NCBI GenBank assembly: GCA_035940575.1
Contig: DASZER010000012.1
Span: forward strand, 14,265 to 78,264
Length of the DNA: 64,000 nt
Origin: BP-191 sp035940575
GTDB taxonomy: Bacteria; Actinomycetota; Actinomycetes; BP-191
Direction of reading: 5' to 3'
Shown here: piece by piece, positions 24,892 through 34,727 of the stretch
Layout: each line of letters opens with the position of its first letter
Position numbering within the stretch: the first letter of the stretch is position 1
Notes under the pieces: generated by a model
Database searches by the model: none
Told to the model about the DNA's origin: nothing
Seen by the model: the letters and a program-made list of their open reading frames with translations, nothing else
Translations under genes and position numbers: made by a program

Positions 24892-25113
24892 CTAGGAGAG
24901 CCGCTTCACCAGGTACGCCGTGCCGCGCTCGCGGGGCTGGGCGCCGACGTACTCCTGGCCCTTCATCCGGCACCACACGGGGATGTCGACGCGCGCGGCC
25001 TCGTCGTCGGCGAGCACCTCCACGACGTCCCCGACCTCCACGAGCGGCAACGCCTTCGACAGCTCGATGACCGGCACGGGGCAGCGCTTCCCGAGCGCGT
25101 CGACCGTCCTCAC
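24892..25113 (-). CDS. TusA-family sulfur-carrier protein
   Basis: 73 residues with the TusA signature KRCPVPVIELSKAL (Cys-Pro-x-Pro), which accepts persulfide sulfur, followed by VGDVVEVLADDEAARVDIPVW. It overlaps the cysteine desulfurase gene by GTGA, so enzyme and acceptor are coupled. TusA relays sulfur to tRNA thiolation, molybdenum cofactor or other pathways; the target cannot be told from context. The C-terminus GTAYLVKRL matches the usual beta-strand end. Confidence 0.88.
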   Translation of the reverse strand: MRTVDALGKRCPVPVIELSKALPLVEVGDVVEVLADDEAARVDIPVWCRMKGQEYVGAQPRERGTAYLVKRLS

Positions 25114-26174
25114 AGCCGGCTCCGCACGCCGGCCACCACGTCCACGACGGCGTCCACGAACGCCTCCACCTCGGCCCGCGTGGTCGACGCGCCGACGGAC
25201 ACGCGGACGTTGCCGTGCGTCAGCACGCCCATCGCCTCCAGCACGTGGCTCGGGTGCCCGGTCCGCGACGCGCACGACGAGCCGCTGTTCACCGCGAACC
25301 CTCGCCTGTCGAGCTCGGTCACCAGCGCCTCCCCGTCCACGTACAGGCAGGAGAACGTCACGACGTGCGGCAGGCGTTCCTCGGGCTCGCCCACGACCTC
25401 GGTGTCGGGCACCCGCGCCGCGATCGACGCGCGCACCCACTCCACGAGCGCGGACTGGCGCGCCGCCTCCTCCTCGCGGGTGGCGAGCACCGCCTCCAAC
25501 GCCGCCGCCGCCGCGACCACGGCGGGCACGTTCGGCGGTCCCTCCGGCGCGGGCGAACGCCACCGCGTCCCCTTGCGCACGACGAGCACGCCGACGCCCG
25601 CGGGGCCGCCCCACTTGCGCGCCGACGCGGACAGCAGCGGCACCCGGGGGAGCGGCAGGCGACCGGCCGACGCGCACGCGTCGACGTGCAGCACGACCCC
25701 CTCGGGCAACGCCGCCACGAGGTCCGCCACCGGCTGCACGGTCCCGACCTCGTGGTTCGCGTGCTGCAGCGACACGACCGCGGTCTCCGGCGTCACGGCC
25801 GCGACGACGTCCGCCACCGACACGCGACCCGTACGCGACACCGCGACCCGCGTCGCGGAGGGCGCCGCGTCCAGCACGGACGAGTGCTCGACCGCGGAGA
25901 CGACGACGTGCGACCCGCGCCGCGACCGCGCCACCGCGCCGGCGAGGGCGGCGCGCACGGACGCCGTTCCCGACGGCAGCAGGTGCACCTCGTCGGGCCG
26001 CGCGTCGAACGCCGCCGCGAGCCGCGCCCGCGCGTCGTCCAGCAGCAGCCGCGCGCGGCGCCCGGCGCCGTAGAGGCGCGTGGGGTCGGCCCAGCCCTCG
26101 TCGTGCGCCGCGAGCAGCACCGCCCGCGCCGCCGGGTGCAACGGCGCCCCCGACGCGTGGTCGAGAAAGGTCAC
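25110..26174 (-). CDS. Cysteine desulfurase (NifS/IscS-like, class V aminotransferase)
   Basis: A 354-residue PLP enzyme taking sulfur from cysteine. It begins MTFLDHASGAPLHPAAR. The PLP-contact regions are VVSAVEHSSVL, SLQHANHEVGTVQP and LHVDACASAGRLPL. The Schiff-base lysine is in SARKWGGPAGVG, and the catalytic cysteine is in NSGSSCASRTGHPSHVL. The usual SGHK around the lysine is SARK, so the histidine is absent. It is short for the group (IscS is about 400). TusA follows directly, making a sulfur donor-acceptor pair rather than a full ISC operon. Confidence 0.88.
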   Translation of the reverse strand: MTFLDHASGAPLHPAARAVLLAAHDEGWADPTRLYGAGRRARLLLDDARARLAAAFDARPDEVHLLPSGTASVRAALAGAVARSRRGSHVVVSAVEHSSVLDAAPSATRVAVSRTGRVSVADVVAAVTPETAVVSLQHANHEVGTVQPVADLVAALPEGVVLHVDACASAGRLPLPRVPLLSASARKWGGPAGVGVLVVRKGTRWRSPAPEGPPNVPAVVAAAAALEAVLATREEEAARQSALVEWVRASIAARVPDTEVVGEPEERLPHVVTFSCLYVDGEALVTELDRRGFAVNSGSSCASRTGHPSHVLEAMGVLTHGNVRVSVGASTTRAEVEAFVDAVVDVVAGVRSRL

Positions 26175-26195
26175 GCCGCCATCGTGGCAGAGCGG

Positions 26196-28070
26196 TCAGG
26201 CCGCCTGCGCCGCCGCGTACTGCGCCGCCGCCACCCGCCGCGCCTCGGGGCTCGGGTCGCCGCCGTAGAGCTCGTAGGACACCGCGACCTCGTACGTCAC
26301 GATGCCCGCCGTCATCACGACGACCGCGTCGACGTAGTCCTTGTCGTTGATCGTGACGCGGACGAGGTAGAGGCGGCCGTTCGGGACGCGCGTGCCGCTG
26401 TCGTACTTGCGGTACATCGCCTCGAACGCCGCCGTGACCTTTCTCGCCCCCGCGAGGTCGCGCGAGACGACGGCGAGCGTCGTCACGACCTTGGTCGGCG
26501 ACGAGTCGGAGCCCTGGTACCAGACGCCCTCGGCCGCGCGCTCCATGCCCGCGTCGTGCAACGCCTTCTCCGCCACCTCGCGCGACCGCGCGATGCCGCG
26601 CGCGTCGAGCCTGGCGACGTCGTCCTCGCGGTACGGCTTGCCCGGCACGCGCAGCAGCGTCGTCACGTCGCCGACGGCGGCCTTGACGTACGGCCGCCAG
26701 TCGCGCAGCAGCCGCGTCTCGTCGGTCTTGAGCACCGCGTTCAGGACGGAGCCGAGCTTCTCGCCCGGCTTGTCGAGGCCGGTGCGGTTGCCCATCTGGT
26801 CGTAGAAGCGGAGCAACGCCGCGCGGCCGTACCGCGTCTCGATGTAGCGGCAGAGCAGCCACCCGGCGTTGTAGCCGACGCTCGCCTCGCCGATGAGCCC
26901 GAAGTCGCTGTCGAGCGGGAGGTGCTGCGGCACCCCCTCCTCCTCGACCAGGTCCGCCATGGCGCCCGCGAGCCGCGTCGTCGGCAGGTCGGAGCCGGCG
27001 TTGCCGACCCACTCCGCGATGCCCTCGACGAGCCACTTCGGGCTGAGAGGCCCGGTCCGCTCGAACATCGCGACGTGCGTGATCTCGTGGCGGATCAGCA
27101 GCCGGTTGAACGACGACGAGGGGTTGAAGTTCTCGGGGTTGATGACGACGCGGGTGCCGGCGAACTGGCCGAAGAAGTCCTCGTCCAGCGTCGTGAACTC
27201 CGCGTGCGCGATGGCCGCGAACTCGAACGGCACGTCCGGGTTCTCCAGCAGGTACTGGAGCTCCTCGTGGTTGGCGGGCAGGATCACGACGGTCCGCTCG
27301 CCCCACGCCTTGCCGACGTACGACGACACGTGCCTGACCGCGGACTCGACCTCCTTCTGGATGCCGGCGATGGCCTCGGCGTCGTCGGGGTGGCCGATCA
27401 CGAGCCCGTTCCTCGTCTTGGCGACGGTGATCGGGCCGTTCTCCCACGGGTCGCGGCGCACCGAGGTGCCCGACGTCGTCGACTCCTGGAGGTCGCGGTC
27501 GTTCGCGATGCGCCAGCGGTCGCCGTCGAGGACGACGGTGTAGACGACGCGGCGCACGACGGGCCGCTTGTCGTAGCCCTTGAGCTGGTAGTGCAGCGTC
27601 AGCACCGGCAGCGCGACGTCGTCGAAGCGGCCGTAGCGCTTCCAGTCGATGCTGCCGACGGAGTACGAGTCGTCGCGGACGCGGTACTCCCAGGCGGAGA
27701 ACTCCAGCTTGCCGAGCGAGTCGAAGACCTGCTCCTGGCGCTTCACGAACTCCGCGTCGGTGTCGTCGAGGTCGGCGAGGAACGCCGCGCGGTCGCGCTC
27801 GAGCACGGCCTGCGACCGCCGCTTGAACACCTCCCGCAGCGCGTCGCGGCGCAGCCGCTCGCGCTCGGCCTTCTCGGCCGGGTGCTCCACCACGCCGCGC
27901 TGCTCGACCGCGACGGAGAACGGCACCCCCAGCGGCGGCACCTCCCGCGAGGCGAGCACCGCGGAGTTCGCGCCGAGCACGCACAGCACGAGCCACCCGA
28001 CGAGCCAGACGAGCCGGACGTCGTCGTTCACCGGCCGCAAGCGCGTCCGTACCACCCCCACAACACGCAT
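26196..28070 (-). CDS. Membrane-anchored MA-clan (gluzincin-like) metalloprotease
   Basis: 624 residues with an N-terminal signal anchor (VRLVWLVGWLVLCVLG). A long helical-beta region (about 50-210) of unknown role contains DRAAFLADLDDTDAEFVKR. The catalytic part carries HEITH (His328, Glu329, His332) and, downstream, WLVEGIAEWVG, whose Glu is the third zinc ligand in gluzincins. The C-terminal third is helical repeats plus an exported-domain-like end. It is a longer paralogue of the protein at 57253. The substrate is unknown. The ATG at 28070 has a TAGCAT -10 element 6 nt upstream, so it is probably leaderless. Confidence 0.75.
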   Translation of the reverse strand: MRVVGVVRTRLRPVNDDVRLVWLVGWLVLCVLGANSAVLASREVPPLGVPFSVAVEQRGVVEHPAEKAERERLRRDALREVFKRRSQAVLERDRAAFLADLDDTDAEFVKRQEQVFDSLGKLEFSAWEYRVRDDSYSVGSIDWKRYGRFDDVALPVLTLHYQLKGYDKRPVVRRVVYTVVLDGDRWRIANDRDLQESTTSGTSVRRDPWENGPITVAKTRNGLVIGHPDDAEAIAGIQKEVESAVRHVSSYVGKAWGERTVVILPANHEELQYLLENPDVPFEFAAIAHAEFTTLDEDFFGQFAGTRVVINPENFNPSSSFNRLLIRHEITHVAMFERTGPLSPKWLVEGIAEWVGNAGSDLPTTRLAGAMADLVEEEGVPQHLPLDSDFGLIGEASVGYNAGWLLCRYIETRYGRAALLRFYDQMGNRTGLDKPGEKLGSVLNAVLKTDETRLLRDWRPYVKAAVGDVTTLLRVPGKPYREDDVARLDARGIARSREVAEKALHDAGMERAAEGVWYQGSDSSPTKVVTTLAVVSRDLAGARKVTAAFEAMYRKYDSGTRVPNGRLYLVRVTINDKDYVDAVVVMTAGIVTYEVAVSYELYGGDPSPEARRVAAAQYAAAQAA

Positions 28071-28076
28071 GCGCCG

Positions 28077-28082
28077 ATGCTA
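28077..28082 (-). promoter_or_regulatory. -10 element (TAGCAT) of the metalloprotease gene
   Basis: On the minus strand TAGCAT is followed by CGGCGC and ATG (28070), the 6-nt leaderless spacing seen at several genes in this window. Confidence 0.5.
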
Positions 28083-28193
28083 GGAGGCGGCGCGGCGCGC
28101 AGTGGGGCGAATCGGAAAGAACTTCCCCTCCGCGCGCGTTGCCGGTGAGAGGATGAGGTGCAACCACACGTCCATGCGAGTGGAGCCATAGTC

Positions 28194-30037
<1,844 letters not shown>

Positions 30038-30041
<4 letters not shown>

Positions 30042-31066
30042 CCACCACCGAGGGCGCTCCCCTCACCCTGACCAAGAAGGACTTCACGTCCGACCAGGAG
30101 CCCCGCTGGTGCCCCGGCTGCGGCGACTACGCGATCCTCGCGGCGGTGCAGTCGTTGATGCCGGAGTTCCACCGCCCGCCGCACGAGGTGGTGTTCGTCA
30201 GCGGGATCGGCTGCTCGTCGCGGTTCCCGTACTACATGAACACCTACGGCTTCCACACGATCCACGGCCGCGCGCCGGCGATCGCGACGGGCCTCGCGGT
30301 CTCGCGCCCCGACCTCGACGTGTGGGTCATCACCGGCGACGGCGACGCGCTGTCGATCGGCGGCAACCACTTCGTCCACCTGATGCGGCGCAACGTCAAC
30401 CTCAAGATCCTGCTGTTCAACAACCAGATCTACGGCCTCACGAAGGGCCAGTACTCGCCGACGTCGGAGCTCGGCAAGATCACGAAGTCGACGCCGTTCG
30501 GGTCGGTCGACCACCCGTTCAACCCGGTGTCGCTCGCGATCGGCGCGGAGGCGACGTTCGTCGCGCGCTCGCTCGACGTCGACAAGGCGCACCTCACGAA
30601 CGTGCTGCGCCGCGCGTACGAGCACCGGGGCACCGCGCTCATCGAGATCTACCAGAACTGCAACATCTTCAACGACAACGCGTTCCTCAACGTCACCGGG
30701 CGCGACAGCCGCGACGAGTTCCAGATCAGGCTCGAGCACGGCAAGCCCATCCGCTTCGGCAAGGACGCCGAGCGCGGCGTGATCATGGGCAGCGGCGGCA
30801 ACTGCGAGATCGTGAACGTCGCCGACGTCGGCGAGGACCGGCTGCTCGTCCACGACGAGCACTCGGAGAACCCCGGCCTCGCGTTCGCGCTCTCGCGCCT
30901 CGCGCACGGCCCGTCGTCGCCGACGCCGATCGGCATCTTCCGCGACGTGCAGCGGACGTCGTACGGCGAGGAGATGGACCGGCAGGTGGCGGCCGCGACG
31001 GCGACCAAGGGCCCCGGCGACCTGATGGCGCTGCTGCACAGCGCGGACACCTGGGACGTCACCTGA
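30038..31066 (+). CDS. korB: 2-oxoglutarate:ferredoxin oxidoreductase, beta subunit
   Basis: A 342-residue TPP-binding beta subunit. A cluster-ligand region lies at RWCPGCGDYAIL, with GIGCSSRFPYYMNTYGFHTIHGRA next. The TPP/Mg motif is GDGDALSIGGNHF, then NNQIYGLTKGQYSPTS. The C-terminal end carries TPIGIFRDV. The GTG start overlaps the korA stop (GTGA). Together they form a two-gene operon, typical of aerobic actinobacterial KorAB. Confidence 0.93.
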
Positions 31067-31095
31067 CCCCCGGTCACAGCGCCCGCTGACGCGGC

Positions 31096-31101
31096 TATCG
31101 T
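31096..31101 (+). promoter_or_regulatory. -10 element (TATCGT)
   Basis: TATCGT, 7 nt (CCGGCGC), then the ATG at 31109: leaderless layout in the short gap after korB. Confidence 0.5.
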
Positions 31102-31108
31102 CCGGCGC

Positions 31109-31540
31109 ATGATCCTGGCCTGCGACAACTGCGTCATCGCCGACACGAGCCGGTGGTACATGTCGCTGGCCCTCGGCGTGCTGGTCGCGGTGGCGCTGGC
31201 GATGGGCTGCGTCCGGCTCGCCGCGCGGCGCGACGGCCGGCGGTCGGTCGCCGCGTGCGTGGCGGCGGGCGCGCTCGTCGTCGGGCCCTTCGGCGCGGTG
31301 CTCGCGCTCTACGTGGACCCGGGCACCGGCAACCTCACGTGCGGCTCGGCGCTGTCGTCGGCGTTGCTGCGCGGCCTGCCGAACGACGCCGCGCTGACCG
31401 AGGACCAGGCGTACTGCAAGGAGCACGGCGAGACGCTGGTGCGCGGGGCGGTCGCCGCCGCCGCGACGTCGGTCGTCGCCGCCGCGCTGCTCGCGGGGTG
31501 GTCGTGGGCGCCGCCGCCGCGGCGGGCGGCGCTCGCGTGA
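31109..31540 (+). CDS. Three-helix membrane protein, unknown function
   Basis: 143 residues with hydrophobic segments WYMSLALGVLVAVALAMGCV, VAACVAAGALVVGPFGAVLA and AVAAAATSVVAAALLAGWSW. Between the second and third is an extracytoplasmic loop with cysteines (NLTCGSALS, DQAYCKEHGE). The short start MILACDNCVI has a CxxC-like pair. Its stop overlaps the start of the RraB-like gene, so the two are coupled. I do not recognise a family. Confidence 0.65.
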   Translation: MILACDNCVIADTSRWYMSLALGVLVAVALAMGCVRLAARRDGRRSVAACVAAGALVVGPFGAVLALYVDPGTGNLTCGSALSSALLRGLPNDAALTEDQAYCKEHGETLVRGAVAAAATSVVAAALLAGWSWAPPPRRAALA

Positions 31541-31935
31541 TCCTCGGTCGCCGGAGGAAGGCGAAGCCGGTCGAGCCGCTCGCCGACGACGGGACGTTGA
31601 CGACCGTCGGGGCCGGCGAGGACGTCGAGAGCGGCGACGGCGCCGCCGTCGAGGCGATCGCCGCGTCGGGCACGGACCTGTCGAAGCCGGTGCTGCTGCG
31701 CCACGTGCTGCTCGTCCGCGACCCGGCGCAGGCGGAGGCGCTGGCGGCGGCGCTGAGGGGGGACCGCTACGACGTCCGCATCGACACCGCCGACGGCGGC
31801 GTGACGTGGATCCTGCTCGCGACGGAGACGGCGTTGCTGACCGCCGTGCACGTCGCGCGGGCTCGGGCGCGGCTCACGTCGCTGGCGAGCAGGCACGCGG
31901 GGGAGTACGAGGGGTGGGAGGCGGCGACGCCGTAG
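31537..31935 (+). CDS. RraB-like protein (regulator of ribonuclease E activity family)
   Basis: 132 residues. After a variable acidic start the sequence LSKPVLLRHVLLVRDPAQAE, then ALRGDRYDVRI, TWILLATETALL, and the closing RARLTSLASRHAGEYEGWEA match the RraB/DUF695-like ferredoxin-like fold. RraB in E. coli inhibits RNase E; whether actinobacterial members do is not known. GTG start at 31537, overlapping the preceding TGA. Its TAG lies three bases before the -10 element of the next gene. Confidence 0.75.
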   Translation: MILGRRRKAKPVEPLADDGTLTTVGAGEDVESGDGAAVEAIAASGTDLSKPVLLRHVLLVRDPAQAEALAAALRGDRYDVRIDTADGGVTWILLATETALLTAVHVARARARLTSLASRHAGEYEGWEAATP

Positions 31936-31937
31936 GC

Positions 31938-31943
31938 TAGTAT
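31938..31943 (+). promoter_or_regulatory. -10 element (TAGTAT) upstream of the zinc-ribbon gene
   Basis: TAGTAT lies 32 nt before the ATG at 31976. The intervening leader carries the strong GGAGG ribosome site. Confidence 0.45.
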
Positions 31944-31975
31944 CCCGAACGCCGTTCCGTACCTGTGGAGGATGC

Positions 31976-32152
31976 ATGGCCTCGGGCACCCGTCCCACCG
32001 GCGCGACGCTGAAGCCGGTCGCGAAGGCGCACTCCGGCGTGCGCAGCTGCCCGGTCTGCGGCGAGCGGCTCTCGTCGTACAACCCCGGCCCGAACTGCTG
32101 GACGCACACCGTCGGCATCCCGTGGCGCGGGCCCACGGCCAAGCCGAAGTAA
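31976..32152 (+). CDS. Small zinc-ribbon protein conserved in actinobacteria
   Basis: 58 residues: a basic start MASGTRPTGATLKPVAKAHS, then a zinc-ribbon-like CPVCGE...CWTH in GVRSCPVCGERLSSYNPGPN and NCWTHTVG. The end is GIPWRGPTAKPK. GGAGG sits 5 nt before this ATG, which selects it over the ATG at 31972 in another frame. Proteins like this recur in actinobacteria next to varied genes; their role is unknown. Confidence 0.75.
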   Translation: MASGTRPTGATLKPVAKAHSGVRSCPVCGERLSSYNPGPNCWTHTVGIPWRGPTAKPK

Positions 32153-32196
32153 CCACCCTGAGCGTCCTGCTCGCCGCGGAGCGGCGCGTCCTCGGC

Positions 32197-33012
32197 GTGC
32201 CGCTGTCCGACGTCGTACGCGGCGGGCTCAAGGTGCTCGCCGTCCTCGCGCTCGCGGTCGTCACCGTGCGCGTGGCGCGCCGCGCCGTTCCCCGCGCCGT
32301 CGGCCGCCTCGCCGACGCCTCGCGCGGCGACGTGCGGTGGGAGCAGCGCACCCGCACGCTGTCGGGGACGCTCGTCTCGGTCGTCGGCGTCGTGGTGTGG
32401 GCGACGGCGTTCGTCACCGTCCTCGGCCAGCTCGGGCTCAACCTCGGCCCGCTGCTCGCGGGCGCGGGCGTCGTCGGCCTCGCGGTCGGCTTCGGCGCGC
32501 AGCAGCTCGTCCGCGACGTCATCAGCGGGTTCTTCGTGCTGGTCGAGGACCAGTACGGCGTCGGCGACACGGTCACGGCCGGCGGCGTCACGGGCACGGT
32601 CGAGTCGATGACGTTGCGGCTCACCCGCATCCGCGGCGACGACGGCGTGCTCCACCACCTGCGCAACGGCGACCTCGGCGTGGTCTCCAACGCCACCCGC
32701 GGCTACGGCGTCGCGACGGCCGCCGTGCCGTTCCCCGCGACGTCGGACGTCGAGGCGGTCGTCGAGCGCGTCCGCACGGCGATGGCCGCGCTCGTGGAGT
32801 CGGGCGACGTCGACGGCCTGCTGCTCGCGGACCCGCAGGTGCTCGGCGTCACGGGCTTCCGCGACCCCAACGCGCAGCCGGTCCTCACGGTCCAGGCGCG
32901 CGTACGTCCCGAGGGCAAGGCGCGCGTGCAGCGCGAGCTGCTCCGCCGCGCGCTCGGCGCGGTCCCCGAGCCGCCCGCCAAGCCGGCGAGGCGGCGCAAG
33001 CCCGCCTCCTAG
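32197..33012 (+). CDS. MscS-family mechanosensitive channel
   Basis: 271 residues from the GTG at 32197. Helices VLAVLALAVVTVRVARR, LVSVVGVVVWATAFVTVLGQL and the pore-lining LLAGAGVVGLAVGFGAQQLVRDVISG, followed by FFVLVEDQYGVGDTVTAGGVTGTVE, are the classic MscS pore and beta domain. It releases solutes under membrane tension. The start is uncertain: the frame is open upstream into the zinc-ribbon gene, and a CTG at 32158 is also possible. The C-terminus is basic and Pro/Lys-rich (PPAKPARRRKPAS). Confidence 0.85.
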   Translation: MPLSDVVRGGLKVLAVLALAVVTVRVARRAVPRAVGRLADASRGDVRWEQRTRTLSGTLVSVVGVVVWATAFVTVLGQLGLNLGPLLAGAGVVGLAVGFGAQQLVRDVISGFFVLVEDQYGVGDTVTAGGVTGTVESMTLRLTRIRGDDGVLHHLRNGDLGVVSNATRGYGVATAAVPFPATSDVEAVVERVRTAMAALVESGDVDGLLLADPQVLGVTGFRDPNAQPVLTVQARVRPEGKARVQRELLRRALGAVPEPPAKPARRRKPAS

Positions 33013-33087
33013 GGCAACGGTTGCGAACAACCGGTCACCGCACCGCGTCGCCCGGCGCGAGGGCGGCGAGCGAGCGGTGCGCGGGGC

Positions 33088-33672
33088 TCAGTCGAGCGCC
33101 AGGTCCGCGAGCAGGCTGAGGCGCATCGCCTCGGGGATCGGGGTGGAGTCCGCGTAGTTCGGGTGGTCCACGGCGACCTCGACGGGCACGCTCGGGTCGC
33201 GGAACGCGTCGCGCTGCTCGTCGGTCAGCGGGAACCGCAGGTAGTGGACGGTCGCGGTGTAGTCCTCGCGCGAGCGGCCCTCCTCGCCGACGGCCTTGGC
33301 GACGGAGCCGCCGACGTCGAGGGAGAAGCAGTGCTCGATGCCGGCCAGGCGCGGCAGCTCGGCCTTGAGCGTCGCCATGTCCGGCAGCTCCAGGAACAGC
33401 GTCGCGGAGAGCTCGTTCGGCGTCGGCATGAGCGGGTTGTAGACGTCGAGCTCCTCGCCGACCTTCGCGAGGTCGGTGGTCTGCTCGACGAAGAGCATCT
33501 CCTGCACCTGGTGGCGCAGGGTGTCGCGGTTCTCGAAGACGAGCGTGACGACGTCGCCGAGGGAGATGCGGCGCTGCTTCTTGAGCGCGATCGCGGCGGA
33601 GCGGGCCTCGGCGCGGCGGGCGCCGTACGCGGCCAGGTCGAGGTCGAGGTCGTCGAGCGTGATCTTCTTCAT
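33088..33672 (-). CDS. DUF3501 family protein
   Basis: 194 residues. MKKITLDDLDLDLAAYGARR, ALKKQRRISLGDVVTLVFENRDT and RHQVQEMLFVEQTTDL match the DUF3501 start; FLELPDMATLKAEL and VHYLRFPLTDEQRDAF follow later. The function is unknown, but the family co-occurs with rubrerythrin and Fur-type regulators, as here. GGAGACCC ribosome site before the ATG. It is the third gene of the fur-rubrerythrin unit, separated from rubrerythrin by a 13-bp stem-loop. Confidence 0.85.
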   Translation of the reverse strand: MKKITLDDLDLDLAAYGARRAEARSAAIALKKQRRISLGDVVTLVFENRDTLRHQVQEMLFVEQTTDLAKVGEELDVYNPLMPTPNELSATLFLELPDMATLKAELPRLAGIEHCFSLDVGGSVAKAVGEEGRSREDYTATVHYLRFPLTDEQRDAFRDPSVPVEVAVDHPNYADSTPIPEAMRLSLLADLALD

Positions 33673-33688
33673 GGGTCTCCGATCGAGG

Positions 33689-33729
33689 GGCGCCGGCCGC
33701 CTGCGCGGGGGTTCGCGGCGGCCGGCGCC
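33689..33729 (-). terminator. 13-bp stem-loop between rubrerythrin and DUF3501
   Basis: GGCGCCGGCCGCC (33689-33701) and GGCGGCCGGCGCC (33717-33729) are perfect complements with a 15-nt loop. There is no U-run. It lies between co-directional genes and is best read as a partial terminator or mRNA-stabilising stem that makes DUF3501 less abundant than rubrerythrin. Confidence 0.6.
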
Positions 33730-33744
33730 GTCTCGGGGCCAGGG

Positions 33745-34179
33745 CTAGGCGTTCGCCTGCGCCTGGACGGACTCGAGGCCCTTCTGGAAGCGGCCCGCGT
33801 GGCTCTTCTCGGCGCGCGCGAGCGTCTCGAGCCACTCCGCGATCTCCTCGAAGCCCTCGTCGCGCGCGGTCCGCGCGAAGCCCGGGTACATCTCGGTGAA
33901 CTCGTACGTCTCGCCGTCGATGGACGACTGGAGGTTGTCGGCGGTCTTGCCGACCCTGGACCCGGTCACCGGGTCGCCGACCTCGGCGAGGAAGTCGAAG
34001 TGGCCGAACGCGTGGCCGGTCTCGCCCTCCGCGACGTCGCGGAACAGGCCCGCGATCTCCGGGTAGCCCTCGATGTCGGCCTTGCGGGCGAAGTAGAGGT
34101 AGCGGCGGTTGGCCTGGCTCTCGCCGGCGAACGCCTCCTTGAGGTTCTCGTGCGTCTTGCTGCCCTCGAGCGACGGCAT
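33745..34179 (-). CDS. Rubrerythrin (di-iron ferritin-like domain only)
   Basis: 144 residues of the ferritin-like fold that reduces hydrogen peroxide. Di-iron ligand motifs: AFAGESQANRRYLYFARKA (Glu), EGETGHAFGHF (ExxH) and a later ARAEKSHAGRFQKGLE (ExxH). The C-terminal rubredoxin domain with its CxxC pairs is absent, so electrons must come from another donor. Strong AGGAGG site before the ATG at 34179, made in part from the fur stop region. It lies between fur and DUF3501, which indicates peroxide- or iron-responsive control. Confidence 0.9.
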   Translation of the reverse strand: MPSLEGSKTHENLKEAFAGESQANRRYLYFARKADIEGYPEIAGLFRDVAEGETGHAFGHFDFLAEVGDPVTGSRVGKTADNLQSSIDGETYEFTEMYPGFARTARDEGFEEIAEWLETLARAEKSHAGRFQKGLESVQAQANA

Positions 34180-34191
34180 GGGTGGCTCCTC

Positions 34192-34593
34192 CTAGAGCGT
34201 TGCGTGGTGCTGCGTGGTCGAACAGGACGGGCAGAGCCCGCGGAAGCGCAGGTCGTGGCCGGTGACGGTGAAGCCTGACACCTCCGCGACCTCGCGCGCG
34301 ACTCGCGCGGGCAGCGCCGCGTCGACGTCGGCGGCGGCGCCGCAGCGCACGCAGACGACGTGGTCGTGGCGGGTCGTGTTGGCGTCGTAGCGGGCGGCCG
34401 CGTCGCCGAGGTCGAGCTCGAGCGCCTGGCCCGCGTCGACGAGCAGGTTGAGCGCGCGGTACACGGTCGCGGCGCCGATCCCGGGTGAGGTGCGTCGGAC
34501 GCGGTCGAGGACGTCCTGCGCGGTCGGGTGGTCGTGCGAGGCCCGGAGGACGTCGAGGACGGCGCGACGTTGGGGCGTCAGCCGAGCCTCCAT
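34192..34593 (-). CDS. Fur/PerR-family metalloregulator
   Basis: 133 residues. The winged helix starts RLTPQRRAVLDVLRASHDHPTAQD and includes GIGAATVYRALNLLVDAGQ. The dimerisation/metal domain has RHDHVVCVRCGAAADVD and a C-terminal CPSCS zinc site. The HDH and CxxC...CxxC set is that of Fur/PerR/Zur proteins; the rubrerythrin partner favours PerR. A perfect palindromic operator lies 22-36 bp upstream of its start, pointing to autoregulation of the operon. Confidence 0.9.
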   Translation of the reverse strand: MEARLTPQRRAVLDVLRASHDHPTAQDVLDRVRRTSPGIGAATVYRALNLLVDAGQALELDLGDAAARYDANTTRHDHVVCVRCGAAADVDAALPARVAREVAEVSGFTVTGHDLRFRGLCPSCSTTQHHATL

Positions 34594-34614
34594 CGTTCCT
34601 CCCGGGTCAGGTGG

Positions 34615-34629
34615 TGAGAACGGTTCTCA
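34615..34629. promoter_or_regulatory. Perfect palindromic Fur/PerR-type operator
   Basis: TGAGAAC-G-GTTCTCA: two perfect 7-bp half sites (34615-34621 and 34623-34629) with a one-base spacer, in the divergent region between fur and the receiver-like gene. It abuts a GATACT -10-like element for fur on the minus strand (34634-34629). Length, spacing and A/T bases fit a Fur-family box. Confidence 0.75.
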
Positions 34630-34727
34630 GTATCGGTCGGCACACGCGCGCGCGCAACACGGGAGCGGGCGCCGTACGCGATAGCATCCGCGCCGTCCCC
34701 ACAACGTGAGAGCAGGTGTGTCCGAGC

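Noticed and set aside
31972..33012. Mechanosensitive channel starting at the ATG at 31972
   Set aside because: That start would overlap the whole zinc-ribbon gene, whose own ATG at 31976 has the strong ribosome site; the added residues have no membrane character.
33018..33033. CGGTTG-CGAA-CAACCG hairpin after mscS as a strong terminator
   Set aside because: Only 6 bp with no following T-run; it may contribute to ending transcription but is too weak to list as a feature.
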